Below, piece after piece: positions 35,890 through 45,017 of a stretch of DNA of 64,000 nucleotides (position 1 is its first letter; each line of letters opens with the position of its first letter). The stretch spans positions 287,260 to 351,259 of the forward strand of contig NZ_CANLVZ010000002.1 in assembly GCF_947494755.1 (NCBI RefSeq), in the 5' to 3' direction. The position numbers and the translations under genes are program-made. The DNA comes from an uncultured Tateyamaria sp. (GTDB taxonomy: Bacteria > Pseudomonadota > Alphaproteobacteria > Rhodobacterales > Rhodobacteraceae). Below the pieces are notes generated by a model. The model did not search any database. It was given only the letters and a program-made list of their open reading frames with translations, and was not told the DNA's origin.

Positions 35890-36935
35890 ATCGCGCGCCC
35901 CGTTTCGGCATCAAACCCCACGCGCGCCTTGTTGAATTCGCGCATGCGGCCCAGCACATCGACCTCGATCTGGTCATACATGTGCAGCAAATCCACCATC
36001 ACCCAATTCTCCCGTATCAGTCCATTTTCGAGCCGCCAGAAATCGAGGCTGCGCATCGCGATCCTCTTGTTGGTCGGCGGCAATCCCAGCCAGCCGCCAT
36101 GGGTGATCGTCTGGTACATGTCCGGCCAGCCGGTCACCGCCGCGTAGTTCCGATCGCCAAAGAAGTGATACACGATCTCGTCCACATATTGTCCCCGATC
36201 CGGCATTGCGTTCAGAAACGGGATCTGGTGCCAGTTGCGAAAGCCTGCGATGCCACGCCCCGACCCGATGCCCGAAGGGCCATACCACATCATCTTGGGG
36301 TGCCAGAGCCGCTCCATCTCCATCAACTCGGGGCCACCCTGGCTCGGGTGCTTCTTGAGATGGGTGAGCATGTCGATGATGTGCTGGCACGTGGCCTGCC
36401 CTGCCGCGCTGTCATAAGGGCCCGGCACCAGCCCGTCACAGGTGGCAGGCCCCGGCACATGCCATTCGCGGCCCAAGCTCGGCACCATCGACCAGGCACC
36501 TGCCTGCATCATCACCTCGGGAATGTCCCAGAGCCCCTGCGTCTCGACAATCCGGCCCTCACGAATGCGGTAAAATTCGTGAAAGCGCATGTGCACGATG
36601 TGGCCCGTGGGCGGAATATCCAGCCAAGGGGCCGTGAAAGTGCCGGCATAGTAACCCCCGCACCCGACCCAGTCATCGCCCTCCGGCGTTGGCCCGGCCA
36701 TCACAATATGATCGCGTCGCTCAAGGTCGGGAATGGCGTAGATTAGGGGGGCGTAAACGGCATCCATATACGCATCGACGCCTGCAATCGTTTCGAACGG
36801 AAAGGCGAGGTTGAACACGACATCGGGCGCGCAAATCTCGCGCAGGACGCCGCGCAGCCCATCGAGGTCGAAGTCATACATCGTCGCACGCAAGGGCGCG
36901 ATCAGAGCCTTGTTGCGATCATGCGCGCCGCTCAT
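35886..36935 (-). CDS. Double SnoaL/NTF2-domain protein, paralogue 2
   Basis: A 349-aa cytosolic protein. Two NTF2-like domains are likely: residues 10-150 with FYRIREGRIVETQGLWDIP and residues 195-340 with HPKMMWYGPSGIGSGRG and LDFWRLENGLIRENWVMVD. It shares these landmarks with the proteins at 36932-37942 and 46164-47150, so the three are paralogues. NTF2-fold enzymes catalyse isomerisations and eliminations on cyclic carbonyl compounds; a sugar-derived keto compound would fit the cluster. No function is established for this sub-type to my knowledge. Confidence 0.78.
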   Translation of the reverse strand: MSGAHDRNKALIAPLRATMYDFDLDGLRGVLREICAPDVVFNLAFPFETIAGVDAYMDAVYAPLIYAIPDLERRDHIVMAGPTPEGDDWVGCGGYYAGTFTAPWLDIPPTGHIVHMRFHEFYRIREGRIVETQGLWDIPEVMMQAGAWSMVPSLGREWHVPGPATCDGLVPGPYDSAAGQATCQHIIDMLTHLKKHPSQGGPELMEMERLWHPKMMWYGPSGIGSGRGIAGFRNWHQIPFLNAMPDRGQYVDEIVYHFFGDRNYAAVTGWPDMYQTITHGGWLGLPPTNKRIAMRSLDFWRLENGLIRENWVMVDLLHMYDQIEVDVLGRMREFNKARVGFDAETGRAI

Positions 36936-37942
36936 CCCGCCTGCTCCTGCATCCGCGCAAACAGGTCAACACCCATCTGGCCGAAAAGGTGGATCATGTC
37001 GACGAACACCCAGTTCTCGGTGAATTGATCCCCCTGCCGTCGCCAGAAATCCAACCCCGAGACTTCAATCGGCGCACCTGTGGCGGCGTGGCCCAGATAG
37101 GGGCCGCTATGGGTGCCCACGACCCCCATCGGTCCGGACGCGGCCAGCATTTCGCCTTCGGCAAACAGACCTTCAAGATGCATCACCTTGCGATCGGGAA
37201 AGGCGGTCAACCAAGGCTGTTGGTGGAAGACCTCGAACTCGGACAAAGACAGGCACGCCCCAATCCCGCCCGGCCCGTACCACTTGATATTGGGGTGGAA
37301 AAACCGGGCCATGCCCATGCTCGACAGATCACTTTCGTCAAAACCGTTGAGGCCGCCGAAGATCAGATCGCGCCCCAGTGCGAGGGTGGCGGCTGTCTCG
37401 TCTCCGGGCTGAAGGCCGGTCAAAACACCGTCATAGCCCGTCGGCGCCGGAAAGACATGCGCCGCACCGCGCGGACGCGGGAGAACGGGCAGGTCGATCT
37501 GGTCGAACCAGTCCACGAAATCCCAGATCGTCTGGGCATGGGTGATGCGCCCACCTTCGTCGAAGCGCAGGAAGTCAGCCCATCGGATGCGCAGATCGTG
37601 GTCGGTTGCCGGAATGCCGAAGATCGGTGCAACCGCCCGACCAGAAAGATAGCCCGTCCCCCCGACCCAGTGAGCCGCGTCGATGCGCCCGTCCTCGTAG
37701 GCCTGCGAGGCCCCGGCCATCAGGATGTGCGTCTGCCGCGTCAGACCTGACATGCCAGCATGAAACGGCGCAAATAACGCCTCGATGACCGCGGGACCGC
37801 TCGTCTGCGCACCAATGGGGGCCGGCGCGTGCCAGTGCGCCACGTCGCGTAACAGCGGTAGTGCCGCCGTTGGATCACGATCCAGCGCCGCCCAAAGCGA
37901 GCGGGCCGTGTTCTTGTTGCGCTGATGTGGATCGACACTCAT
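36932..37942 (-). CDS. Double SnoaL/NTF2-domain protein, paralogue 1
   Basis: A 336-aa paralogue of the next gene, overlapping it by four bases. The N-terminal domain has DFLRFDEGGRITHAQTIWDF, and the C-terminal one FHPNIKWYGPGGIGACLS, then LDFWRRQGDQFTENWVFVDMIH in part. ATG 37942 (MSVDPH) is the start; a few codons upstream lie in the repeat-bearing spacer. Tandem duplication explains the pair. Confidence 0.78.
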   Translation of the reverse strand: MSVDPHQRNKNTARSLWAALDRDPTAALPLLRDVAHWHAPAPIGAQTSGPAVIEALFAPFHAGMSGLTRQTHILMAGASQAYEDGRIDAAHWVGGTGYLSGRAVAPIFGIPATDHDLRIRWADFLRFDEGGRITHAQTIWDFVDWFDQIDLPVLPRPRGAAHVFPAPTGYDGVLTGLQPGDETAATLALGRDLIFGGLNGFDESDLSSMGMARFFHPNIKWYGPGGIGACLSLSEFEVFHQQPWLTAFPDRKVMHLEGLFAEGEMLAASGPMGVVGTHSGPYLGHAATGAPIEVSGLDFWRRQGDQFTENWVFVDMIHLFGQMGVDLFARMQEQAG

Positions 37943-37949
37943 CGAGGGT

Positions 37950-38028
37950 CTTCTTCTCTGTTCCAAAAATCCTGAGGGGAGGCGCAGTCGGCGGCAAAGC
38001 CCCCCAGTGAAAATCGCGTGGCGCAGCC
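37950..38028 (-). repeat. 3'-end extragenic element, family B, copy 1
   Basis: Read on the minus strand just past the hisD-like stop: CTGCGCCACGCGATTTTC, then a GGGGGGCTTTGCC hairpin arm, CTCCCCTCAG, and ATTTTTGG. A stem followed by T-run gives it terminator character. The same architecture is found at 57350-57428. Confidence 0.55.
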
Positions 38029-38029
38029 T

Positions 38030-39358
38030 CTACTCAGCAGCATCCCGCGCGGGCGCGCCGGTGCCATAGGGTACGTTGATCCCGCCGTAGCGGCGCACCC
38101 TTAGATTGCACTGTTCCGCGTGCCCGACAAAACCTTCGAGCATACATAGGCGTGAGCCATAGGCTCCGATTTCCGCCGCCGCCTCGTCCGTGGTGACCTT
38201 CTGATAGGAATGCGTCTTGAGGTATTTGCCGACCCACAACCCGCCCGTATACCGCCCCGCTTTCTTCGTCGGCAGAGTGTGGTTGGTGCCGATGACCTTG
38301 TCGCCATTGGCCACGTTGGTGCGCGCACCAAGGAACAGCGCGCCGTAGCAGGTCATGTGCTCAAGAAACCAGTCATCGCGGTCGGTCATAACCTGCACAT
38401 GTTCGGAGGCGATGTCGTCGGCGACCTCGAGCATCTCCTCATAGGTGTCGCACAGGATCACCTCACCGTAATCCTGCCAGCTTGTGCGGGCGGTGTCGGC
38501 GGTGGGCAGGATTCTGAGGATCCGCTCGATCTCGTCCATGGTGGCCTCGGCCAGTTTGCGCGAGTTGGTCAGCAGGACGGCGGGCGAATTGTACCCATGT
38601 TCGGCCTGCCCGAGCAGATCGGTGGCACACAACTCCGCATCCACGGTCTCATCGGCGATCACCATTGTTTCGGTCGGCCCTGCGAACAGGTCGATACCGA
38701 CCTTGCCGAACAGTTGCCGTTTCGCCTCGGCCACGAACGCGTTGCCCGGCCCGACCAGCATATGCACCGGGTCAATGGTTTCGGTCCCCAAGGCCATGGC
38801 CCCGATGGCCTGAATGCCGCCCATCACGTAGATCTCGTGCGCCCCGCCCATATGCATGGCGGCAATCACCGCCGGGTTGGGCTTGCCCTTGAAGGGGGGC
38901 GTGCAGGCGATGATGCGCGGGACGCCCGCCACCGATGCAGTGGCCACCGACATATGCGCCGAAGCGACCATAGGAAACTTGCCGCCGGGCACATAGCAGC
39001 CCACGGACTGTACGGGGATGTTCTTGTGGCCGAGGATCACGCCGGGCATCGTTTCGACCTCGATATCCAGCATCGAATCCCGTTGGGCCTGGGCGAAATT
39101 GCGCACCTGTTCCTGCGCGAACGCGATATCAGCCATTTCGCGCGGCGTGAGTTGCGCGATAAGATCATCGATCTCGGACTGTGACAGCTTGAAACTCTCT
39201 GGCGCGTAATTGTCGAACTTTTCGCTCAGGCGGTGCACCGCAGCATCGCCGTTGGCCGCGATGTCGGCCAGCGTGTCCTCCACGATCTTGCGGGTCTTGG
39301 CGTCGTCCTCATCCCGTTCCGTCTCGGGCTTGCCGTGTTTGAGATATTCGATTGTCAT
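38030..39358 (-). CDS. HisD-family dehydrogenase in a catabolic operon
   Basis: A 442-aa zinc/NAD dehydrogenase homologous to histidinol dehydrogenase. All the expected ligands are there: the [19 protein letters not shown] region, Gln/His in [10 protein letters not shown], catalytic Glu-His in ASEHVQV, Asp in [14 protein letters not shown] and the last His in [10 protein letters not shown]. There are no other histidine genes near it. Its operon context, between an ABC transporter and SnoaL/SDR genes, argues for oxidation of another alcohol; the HpsN sulfopropanediol dehydrogenases show that this family includes such enzymes. ATG 39358 is the start. Confidence 0.85.
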   Translation of the reverse strand: MTIEYLKHGKPETERDEDDAKTRKIVEDTLADIAANGDAAVHRLSEKFDNYAPESFKLSQSEIDDLIAQLTPREMADIAFAQEQVRNFAQAQRDSMLDIEVETMPGVILGHKNIPVQSVGCYVPGGKFPMVASAHMSVATASVAGVPRIIACTPPFKGKPNPAVIAAMHMGGAHEIYVMGGIQAIGAMALGTETIDPVHMLVGPGNAFVAEAKRQLFGKVGIDLFAGPTETMVIADETVDAELCATDLLGQAEHGYNSPAVLLTNSRKLAEATMDEIERILRILPTADTARTSWQDYGEVILCDTYEEMLEVADDIASEHVQVMTDRDDWFLEHMTCYGALFLGARTNVANGDKVIGTNHTLPTKKAGRYTGGLWVGKYLKTHSYQKVTTDEAAAEIGAYGSRLCMLEGFVGHAEQCNLRVRRYGGINVPYGTGAPARDAAE

Positions 39359-39362
39359 ATCG

Positions 39363-39899
39363 TCACCTGTCGTTGTCGGGGCGCGGCGGGGTCTTGTCGC
39401 CGCGATCAAAGGCTTCCCAGCCTTCCCCGTTGAAAACATCCACGCCCAGCTGGGCGAGCACGTGCGGAAAATCGACCATCACGTAGTTGTCCGTGATGCG
39501 TTGGTCCTCGACTTTCCAGAAATCCATGTAGCGGATCTCGATCCGCTTGCCGGTGGGGGCGACACCCATGAAGGTGCCGGAATGCGTCGCCTCCTGCCGC
39601 CCAAAGGCCGCCGCCCACTCGCCCATGTAAAGGCGGGCTTCATCCACACAGACCTTGTCCGAGAACGCAGCCTGAAAGGGGCGCTGCCAGTTGTCCTGAA
39701 ACTCCTGCAGGCCATTCTTCGTGCCGCAGCCTTGGTTACCTATCCAGCGGAAAGACTGTGCAAAGAACTGCCCGATGTCGTCGATCCGGTGGTCGTTGAG
39801 GCCATCGACCATCCCTTCGATCACCGCGCGGGTTTCGTCCGTCTTGGACATGTCTGTGTCGCGGGTCAGGATTGCCTGTTCGGGTCGTGATCCTTTCAT
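39363..39899 (-). CDS. Single-domain NTF2/SnoaL-like protein
   Basis: A 178-aa protein with one NTF2-like domain. The ending [20 protein letters not shown] matches the C-terminal signature of the two-domain paralogues in this operon. ATG 39899 is preferred because GGAGG lies 10 bases upstream; ATG 39851 would give 162 aa without a ribosome-binding site. It sits between the second permease and the HisD-like gene. Confidence 0.72.
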   Translation of the reverse strand: MKGSRPEQAILTRDTDMSKTDETRAVIEGMVDGLNDHRIDDIGQFFAQSFRWIGNQGCGTKNGLQEFQDNWQRPFQAAFSDKVCVDEARLYMGEWAAAFGRQEATHSGTFMGVAPTGKRIEIRYMDFWKVEDQRITDNYVMVDFPHVLAQLGVDVFNGEGWEAFDRGDKTPPRPDNDR

Positions 39900-39919
39900 G
39901 GGGCAGACGCCTCCGGCGG

Positions 39920-39940
39920 GCATATTTGGGGAACAATGAA
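39920..39940 (-). repeat. Short extragenic repeat, family B fragment
   Basis: On the minus strand TTCATTGTTCC then CCAAATATGC, continuing into CCGCCGGAGGC just in front of the NTF2-like gene, so the repeat supplies that gene's ribosome-binding site. It pairs with the copy at 33112-33132. Confidence 0.45.
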
Positions 39941-39948
39941 ACGCCGGG

Positions 39949-41100
39949 TCATCCTTTGACAGCTCCGGCTGTGAGCCCCGACACGATCTGGCGCTGGAAC
40001 ACCATGACCAGAAGGAACAGGGGCGCTGTGATCGACACCGCCGCCGCCACCGCCTCGACCTGATCGGTGGTCGTGGTTTCGCGGTTGAAATAGCCCGCGA
40101 TGGCTGGAACCATCGTCTGGTTCTGCGCATCGAGCAGCAGGGCGGTGACGAGGAAGTCGTTGTACCCCAGAAGGAAACTGAACAGTCCTGTCGTGATGAC
40201 CCCCGGCCACATGACCGGCATGATCACCCGGCGGAAGGCCTGAAAGTGGCTGCATCCATCGACGCGCGCCGCCTCGTCCAGTTCTGCCGGAATGTTCTGG
40301 AAGAAAGAGCGTAACATCCAGATGGTGAAGGGCTGGTTGATCGCCACGAGCACGGCGATGATCGCCCAGGGTTGGCCATAAAGCGTCGGGCTGAGATCGC
40401 CTAGGATCGGGCGCAGGATCTCTGCCGAGTTGATGAACCACGGCAGGTAGCCCGCTACCAGCACCGAGTGGGGCAGCGCGCGAAACACCAGCGCGATGAT
40501 CAGCAACCAAAAGGCCAGATCAGAGCCGGACCGCGCCAGCCCGTAGCCTGCCAGCGTCCCAACGGTCAGCGAAACGGTCACGACCCCGGCCGTCACGATC
40601 ATCGAGTTCATGAAGTTGCGGTAGAACTGGTTTTCCACCCACACGGCCACATAATGCTCGGTCGTGAGCCCGAGGATCGGCGCGCCAAGTGGCCCCGCAA
40701 TCGCGTTGAGCGCACCAAAGACATATGGCAATACGCCGAAAAAGATCAGCACAAACAGCAGACCATAGGCCGCCGCCCCCACGAGCCATCCCAGCACGAT
40801 GAAGCCGGGGGGCGAGAACTGTTCCACCAGTCCGGGCAACCGGGTAAAGGCCCACCGGACCGCAAAATACAGGCCAGCCAGCCCGAGGACGATATCGATC
40901 AGGCTGAGCCCGTTTCCGGCGGCGCGGGTGGCCGGGCCGGTGATCACATCCCACGCACTTGCCGCAAAGGCGTCGCGCGGGGATTTCACGCTCATCACCG
41001 CGATCCACACGATGGGAAAGGCTGCGATCAGGCACCAGAAGGCGAGGAATGCGCCGGAAAAAATCTTGAGCGATAGCGGTTGTGCAGTGGCTTTCGACAT
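39949..41100 (-). CDS. ABC sugar-type permease, MalG-like, enlarged
   Basis: A 383-aa inner-membrane subunit. The EAA loop DEAARVDGCSHFQAFRRVIMP sits in the C-terminal third and contacts the ATPase. MalG-type proteins usually have about 280-300 aa; the extra length is an insert of roughly 90 residues after TM1 (about residues 50-145) with two or three more hydrophobic segments (IVLGLAGLYFAV, FIVLGWLVGAAAYGLLFVLIF in part). The start at 41100 overlaps the stop of the first permease by one base. Confidence 0.9.
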   Translation of the reverse strand: MSKATAQPLSLKIFSGAFLAFWCLIAAFPIVWIAVMSVKSPRDAFAASAWDVITGPATRAAGNGLSLIDIVLGLAGLYFAVRWAFTRLPGLVEQFSPPGFIVLGWLVGAAAYGLLFVLIFFGVLPYVFGALNAIAGPLGAPILGLTTEHYVAVWVENQFYRNFMNSMIVTAGVVTVSLTVGTLAGYGLARSGSDLAFWLLIIALVFRALPHSVLVAGYLPWFINSAEILRPILGDLSPTLYGQPWAIIAVLVAINQPFTIWMLRSFFQNIPAELDEAARVDGCSHFQAFRRVIMPVMWPGVITTGLFSFLLGYNDFLVTALLLDAQNQTMVPAIAGYFNRETTTTDQVEAVAAAVSITAPLFLLVMVFQRQIVSGLTAGAVKG

Positions 41101-42128
41101 CAGTGCGCCCCTCCCTTGTGGTCGCGCCATGTGCGGCGCAGTGGCAGGATCAGCAGGAACACGATGCCGATCATGGTGAGCATCGCACTGGCCGCCGCCC
41201 GGCTGATCGCCCGGTTGCCGGCATCGTCCGGCGTCAGGAAATCGAAGGTCAGCCATTGCAGCGAAATGACATGCGCCTGGGAGCGGAAGCCGATGATCTC
41301 GTCAAAGACGCGGTAGCAATCCATCAGATGGATCAGCGCGATGAAAATGATCAGAGGCATGAGATGTGGAATGATCACATAACGCAGCCGTTCGAACCGC
41401 GACGCGCCGTCGATGATCGCACTTTCGAGCGTGTCCATGTTGACCGTTTGCAGACCTGCGTAAAAGATTACGAAGGCGAAGGGGGCCACGTGCCAGACCC
41501 GATAGAAATACATCAGCAACTCGATGGTCCAGGCTTGCGCGAACATCGCGATGTCCTGTCCCGTCCATCGCTCGAGCGTCGCCGTCAGGATGCCGTCGCC
41601 CACAAACAGCCAGTAAATCGACAGTGACCCGATCACCGGCGTGATGATGAAGGGCAGCAAGGATATGAAGATCACCGGCCCGCGCAGCGACTTGGCTGCG
41701 TTGTTGACCGCCAACGCGATCATCAGCCCAACACCGACCACCAGCGGCAACGTCACCAGCGTGAACATCAGCGTGAACCGCAGCGCCTTCCAGAAGTCGA
41801 TCTGCAGAATGTCGGAGAAGTTGCCCGACCCGACGGCCGCCCAGACCTTATCCATTTGCAGCACGTTCTTGTAGCTTTGGAAGCCGACCCAGGCCGTCGT
41901 GGTCTGGGTCTTGCCCGTCTCTTCATCGATGATGGGCACCGTCTTGACCTCGGTGGTGCAGGTCTGGGTGAGGAAACCGGGGGTGCAGGTTTCGACCTCG
42001 ATCTGTTGCATGACCGGTTGGGTGATCTGAAACGACTGGATGAACACCGAAATGAGCGGGGCGGCAATAAAAAGCAGCATCATGAACAGCGATGGCCCGA
42101 CGAACCAGACGAAGGTCTTGAACTTCAT
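41100..42128 (-). CDS. ABC sugar-type permease, MalF-like
   Basis: A 342-aa inner-membrane subunit. TM1 is at the N-terminus and the EAA loop is SAIIDGASRFERLRYVIIPHLMP in part. Between TM1 and TM2 there is an unusual periplasmic loop of about 50 residues with two cysteines (CTPGFLTQTC) and acidic residues. It overlaps the GMC oxidoreductase gene by four bases upstream and the MalG-like gene downstream. Confidence 0.9.
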   Translation of the reverse strand: MKFKTFVWFVGPSLFMMLLFIAAPLISVFIQSFQITQPVMQQIEVETCTPGFLTQTCTTEVKTVPIIDEETGKTQTTTAWVGFQSYKNVLQMDKVWAAVGSGNFSDILQIDFWKALRFTLMFTLVTLPLVVGVGLMIALAVNNAAKSLRGPVIFISLLPFIITPVIGSLSIYWLFVGDGILTATLERWTGQDIAMFAQAWTIELLMYFYRVWHVAPFAFVIFYAGLQTVNMDTLESAIIDGASRFERLRYVIIPHLMPLIIFIALIHLMDCYRVFDEIIGFRSQAHVISLQWLTFDFLTPDDAGNRAISRAAASAMLTMIGIVFLLILPLRRTWRDHKGGAH

Positions 42129-43639
42129 GCGATATTCCTTTGGTCGGGTCGGGCGGCGTTGGCGACAAAGCCGCCGATTTGCCAGCCGATCATCATCGAG
42201 GGGGCATTGGTGTTGGCCGTGGTGATGCGCGGCATGACGCTGGCATCGGCAACCCAGAGGTTTTGTGCGCCCCTGACCGCGCCGGTTGCGTCGAGCGGGC
42301 CGCCAAGCGCCACGGTGCCCACGGGGTGATAGGCCGTGCCGGCACGGGTCCTGATCGTTTCGCGCAGCGCATCTCCGGTCACATCCGCACCGGGAAACGC
42401 TTCGGGCGCGCGACGGCCCTTGAAGTCGGTCTTGGCAAGCAGGCCGCGCAGCTTTTCCACGCCGCGCACCATGTCATCGAGATCTTTGGCCTCGCCGAAC
42501 AGGTTCAGATCGATCAGCGGGGTGTCACGATCCACCCCGATCCGCAAGCGCCCGCGCGAGCGCGGTTGGCACAGGCACACATCCGCGAAATACCCTGATC
42601 CCCAGATGATCGCGCGGCCCTGCCAGCCCATCAGGAAGGGCAGGAAATGGGTCTGGACCTGCGGCGCGGCGTTATGATCAAGCGCATAGAACGCGCCCGC
42701 CTCAACGGTGTTGGAGGCGAGCCGCCCCGAGCGCATCAGCAGCCATTGGAACGGCGACAAGGCCCATGCCGGCAATTGGGCCAGCGTCAGACCGTAGCCT
42801 GACCCCTGCCCCTTGAAATGCAAACCGAAGCCTGGATGATCGTGCAGGTTTGCACCCACGCCGGTGGCGTCGATGCGCACCGCAATCCCGGCAGCGCGCA
42901 GATCGTCAGCCGGGCCGATGCCCGAACGCATCAGGATCATCGGGCTTTCGATGCTGCCTGCGGACAGGATCACCCCTGCGCGGGCCATCAGCCTGCGCCC
43001 GTCGCGCAACGTGACCCCGGTGGCGCGGGTGCCCTCGAAGGTCACGTGATCCACTTCGGCGTTCGTGATGACGCGCGCACCCGAGGGGCGCAGGAAACCG
43101 TCAGCCGCCGACCAGCGCGCGCCGTTGCGCATATTGGTGTGAAAGACGCCCGCGCTTTCGCGTTCGGGCGTGGGCGGGGCATGAGGATCATTAGCCGCGA
43201 ACATCGCGCCGAAGGCTTCGGAGAGCGGGTGCGGGTGGGGCAAGCGGGCGGGCGTCATGCGCGCCTCCACGTCCTCATAGGCAGCCCAGACCGTATCCGC
43301 GTCCCATCCCGGCAGACCCCAGGCATCAAAATCCGCACGGGTGCCGCGAAACCAGACCATCGAATTGATCGACCCCGACCCGCCCAGCATCCGACCGCGC
43401 GGCACGGACACTTCCCGACCGCCTGCCGCCGCCATGGGCACGGTCTTGCGTTTCCAGTTCCTCCGGTCGGAGCCAAGCAGGTTGACCAAGCCAAACGGCA
43501 CCTTGACGCGGATATCACGATCCGACGGCCCCGCCTCGATCACGCATACGCGTGCGCCCGGTTGTTCGGCAAGACGCGCAGCAACCGCGCATCCAGCGGA
43601 GCCACCGCCCACAACGATATGATCGAACTCAGTTTGCAT
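42125..43639 (-). CDS. GMC-family FAD oxidoreductase
   Basis: A 504-aa flavoprotein of the glucose-methanol-choline family. The FAD motif is IVVGGGSAGCAVAARLAE at residues 8-25, the flavin-binding GSGSINSMVWFRG follows, and the active-site His is in YHPVGTVALGG with the partner Asn in TANTNAPSMM. No signal peptide, so it acts in the cytosol, and the acceptor is unknown. It would oxidise an alcohol or sugar hydroxyl. It is encoded inside the ABC operon, overlapping the first permease gene (ATGA), so its substrate is probably what the transporter brings in. Confidence 0.9.
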   Translation of the reverse strand: MQTEFDHIVVGGGSAGCAVAARLAEQPGARVCVIEAGPSDRDIRVKVPFGLVNLLGSDRRNWKRKTVPMAAAGGREVSVPRGRMLGGSGSINSMVWFRGTRADFDAWGLPGWDADTVWAAYEDVEARMTPARLPHPHPLSEAFGAMFAANDPHAPPTPERESAGVFHTNMRNGARWSAADGFLRPSGARVITNAEVDHVTFEGTRATGVTLRDGRRLMARAGVILSAGSIESPMILMRSGIGPADDLRAAGIAVRIDATGVGANLHDHPGFGLHFKGQGSGYGLTLAQLPAWALSPFQWLLMRSGRLASNTVEAGAFYALDHNAAPQVQTHFLPFLMGWQGRAIIWGSGYFADVCLCQPRSRGRLRIGVDRDTPLIDLNLFGEAKDLDDMVRGVEKLRGLLAKTDFKGRRAPEAFPGADVTGDALRETIRTRAGTAYHPVGTVALGGPLDATGAVRGAQNLWVADASVMPRITTANTNAPSMMIGWQIGGFVANAARPDQRNIA

Positions 43640-43699
43640 TTGTCCCCCGGTGAACGTCGGCTGGCCAGGGACATCCCCGGCCAGCCTCGTGAGTGGTGC

Positions 43700-44920
43700 T
43701 TATTCCAGCACGCCGGCTTCTTTGGCCGAGGTCGTGTAGGCTTCTTCGACCGCGACCAGAGTGGCCGCCGCGTCACGCTCGCCCGTCAGGAAGGCGGGCA
43801 GCTCGTTGCCAAGGGCCGTGTGCAGCAGACCCATCTGCGTGGTCGAAGGGTATGCCGGAGGCGCGGGCGATGCGGTGGCGGTATCAATCGCACCTTTGGC
43901 CAGCGGGCCAGGCTCGTAGCCGGGGATCAGCCAGATCGCGGCTTCGTTGTTGGCCTTGACCATCTCTTCGTCCAGACCTTCCATCGCTAGACGGAAGGCC
44001 GCGTCAGCCTCCTCGTCGGTGATGTTGGCAGCGATCACGATACCGTCCCACCACAGGGTCGTGGCAGGCGCGCCACCGTCCATGGCAATCGGAGCGGCAG
44101 CCATCTTGACCTTGCCGACAACCGAGCTTTCGGCTTCGTCATCCATCGCGCCGCCGCGGCTGGCCCACAGGTTCGACATGGCGATCTTGCCCTGCTGGAA
44201 CTGCTGCTGCACGTAGGTGGAGTCGCTGACCAGCACCTCCGGATCGGTGTAGTCCAGCGTCTTGGCCATCGTCTCGAGCGCCTTAACACCCGCGTCGGAA
44301 TTCACCGCCGTGGTGTTGTCATCGTTGAAGAACTCACCGCCAAAGCCGGGATACATGTTGACGAATTCCTGAGCCAGGTTCCAGCCGGATTTCATGGTCG
44401 CGCCGATGGCGTGATCTACAACACCCGCTTCCTTGATGGTTTCGGCAGCCGCGAACACCTCGTCCCATGTGGTGGGCGTTTCGATGCCCAGATCGTTGAA
44501 GATATCCTCGCGGTACATCAGGTGCTGGGTGTTGACCATCATGGCCACAGCCATGATCTTGCCGTCGACCTTGATCAACTGGTTCGGCGCAAGGTTCTGG
44601 CCATATTTGGCAACCAGATCATCGAGCGGGCGAATGGTGCCTGCGTTCAGCAGCGGCGTGATCGTGCCGTTGGACACACCACCGATTTGGTAGAGCGACG
44701 GGTTCGCCTCGAATGCCGCAGGCTGCTTGGTGCGGAATTCCTGATCCAGCTCTGCCTGGAAGTTGCCGCACTCGGCCATCGCGTCCGTGACGGCTTTCCA
44801 CGCTTCAAAACCCGCGCTCAGCGATTTCAGTGGCACGTCGTTTTCGTAGGCGCATGCGGCGAAAGCCGATGTCCCCATAAGCGAGACAGCGCCCGCCAGT
44901 GCCAGTTTCTTCAAATACAT
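43700..44920 (-). CDS. ABC transporter substrate-binding protein (sugar type)
   Basis: A 406-aa periplasmic protein. The signal peptide is YLKKLALAGAVSLMGTSAFA. The mature protein resembles family 1 extracellular solute-binding proteins (maltose/glycerol-phosphate type): YREDIFNDLGIETPTTWDE, then WASRGGAMDDE and LWWDGIVIAANI lining the cleft. ATG 44920 has GGGAG upstream. It determines the imported substrate; no close match to a defined specificity is visible. Confidence 0.9.
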   Translation of the reverse strand: MYLKKLALAGAVSLMGTSAFAACAYENDVPLKSLSAGFEAWKAVTDAMAECGNFQAELDQEFRTKQPAAFEANPSLYQIGGVSNGTITPLLNAGTIRPLDDLVAKYGQNLAPNQLIKVDGKIMAVAMMVNTQHLMYREDIFNDLGIETPTTWDEVFAAAETIKEAGVVDHAIGATMKSGWNLAQEFVNMYPGFGGEFFNDDNTTAVNSDAGVKALETMAKTLDYTDPEVLVSDSTYVQQQFQQGKIAMSNLWASRGGAMDDEAESSVVGKVKMAAAPIAMDGGAPATTLWWDGIVIAANITDEEADAAFRLAMEGLDEEMVKANNEAAIWLIPGYEPGPLAKGAIDTATASPAPPAYPSTTQMGLLHTALGNELPAFLTGERDAAATLVAVEEAYTTSAKEAGVLE

Positions 44921-45017
44921 ATGCAAACTCCCTGTTGCGTTTAGGTGCCAGTGCATCTTGCAAGCCTGCACTGACTGTTATGACCCGTCCGGGTGCCCCC
45001 GGAGCGAGCGGTTGCCC

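Noticed and set aside
38030..39358. Calling the gene hisD
   Set aside because: Homology is clear but the operon context is catabolic, so histidine synthesis is not supported.
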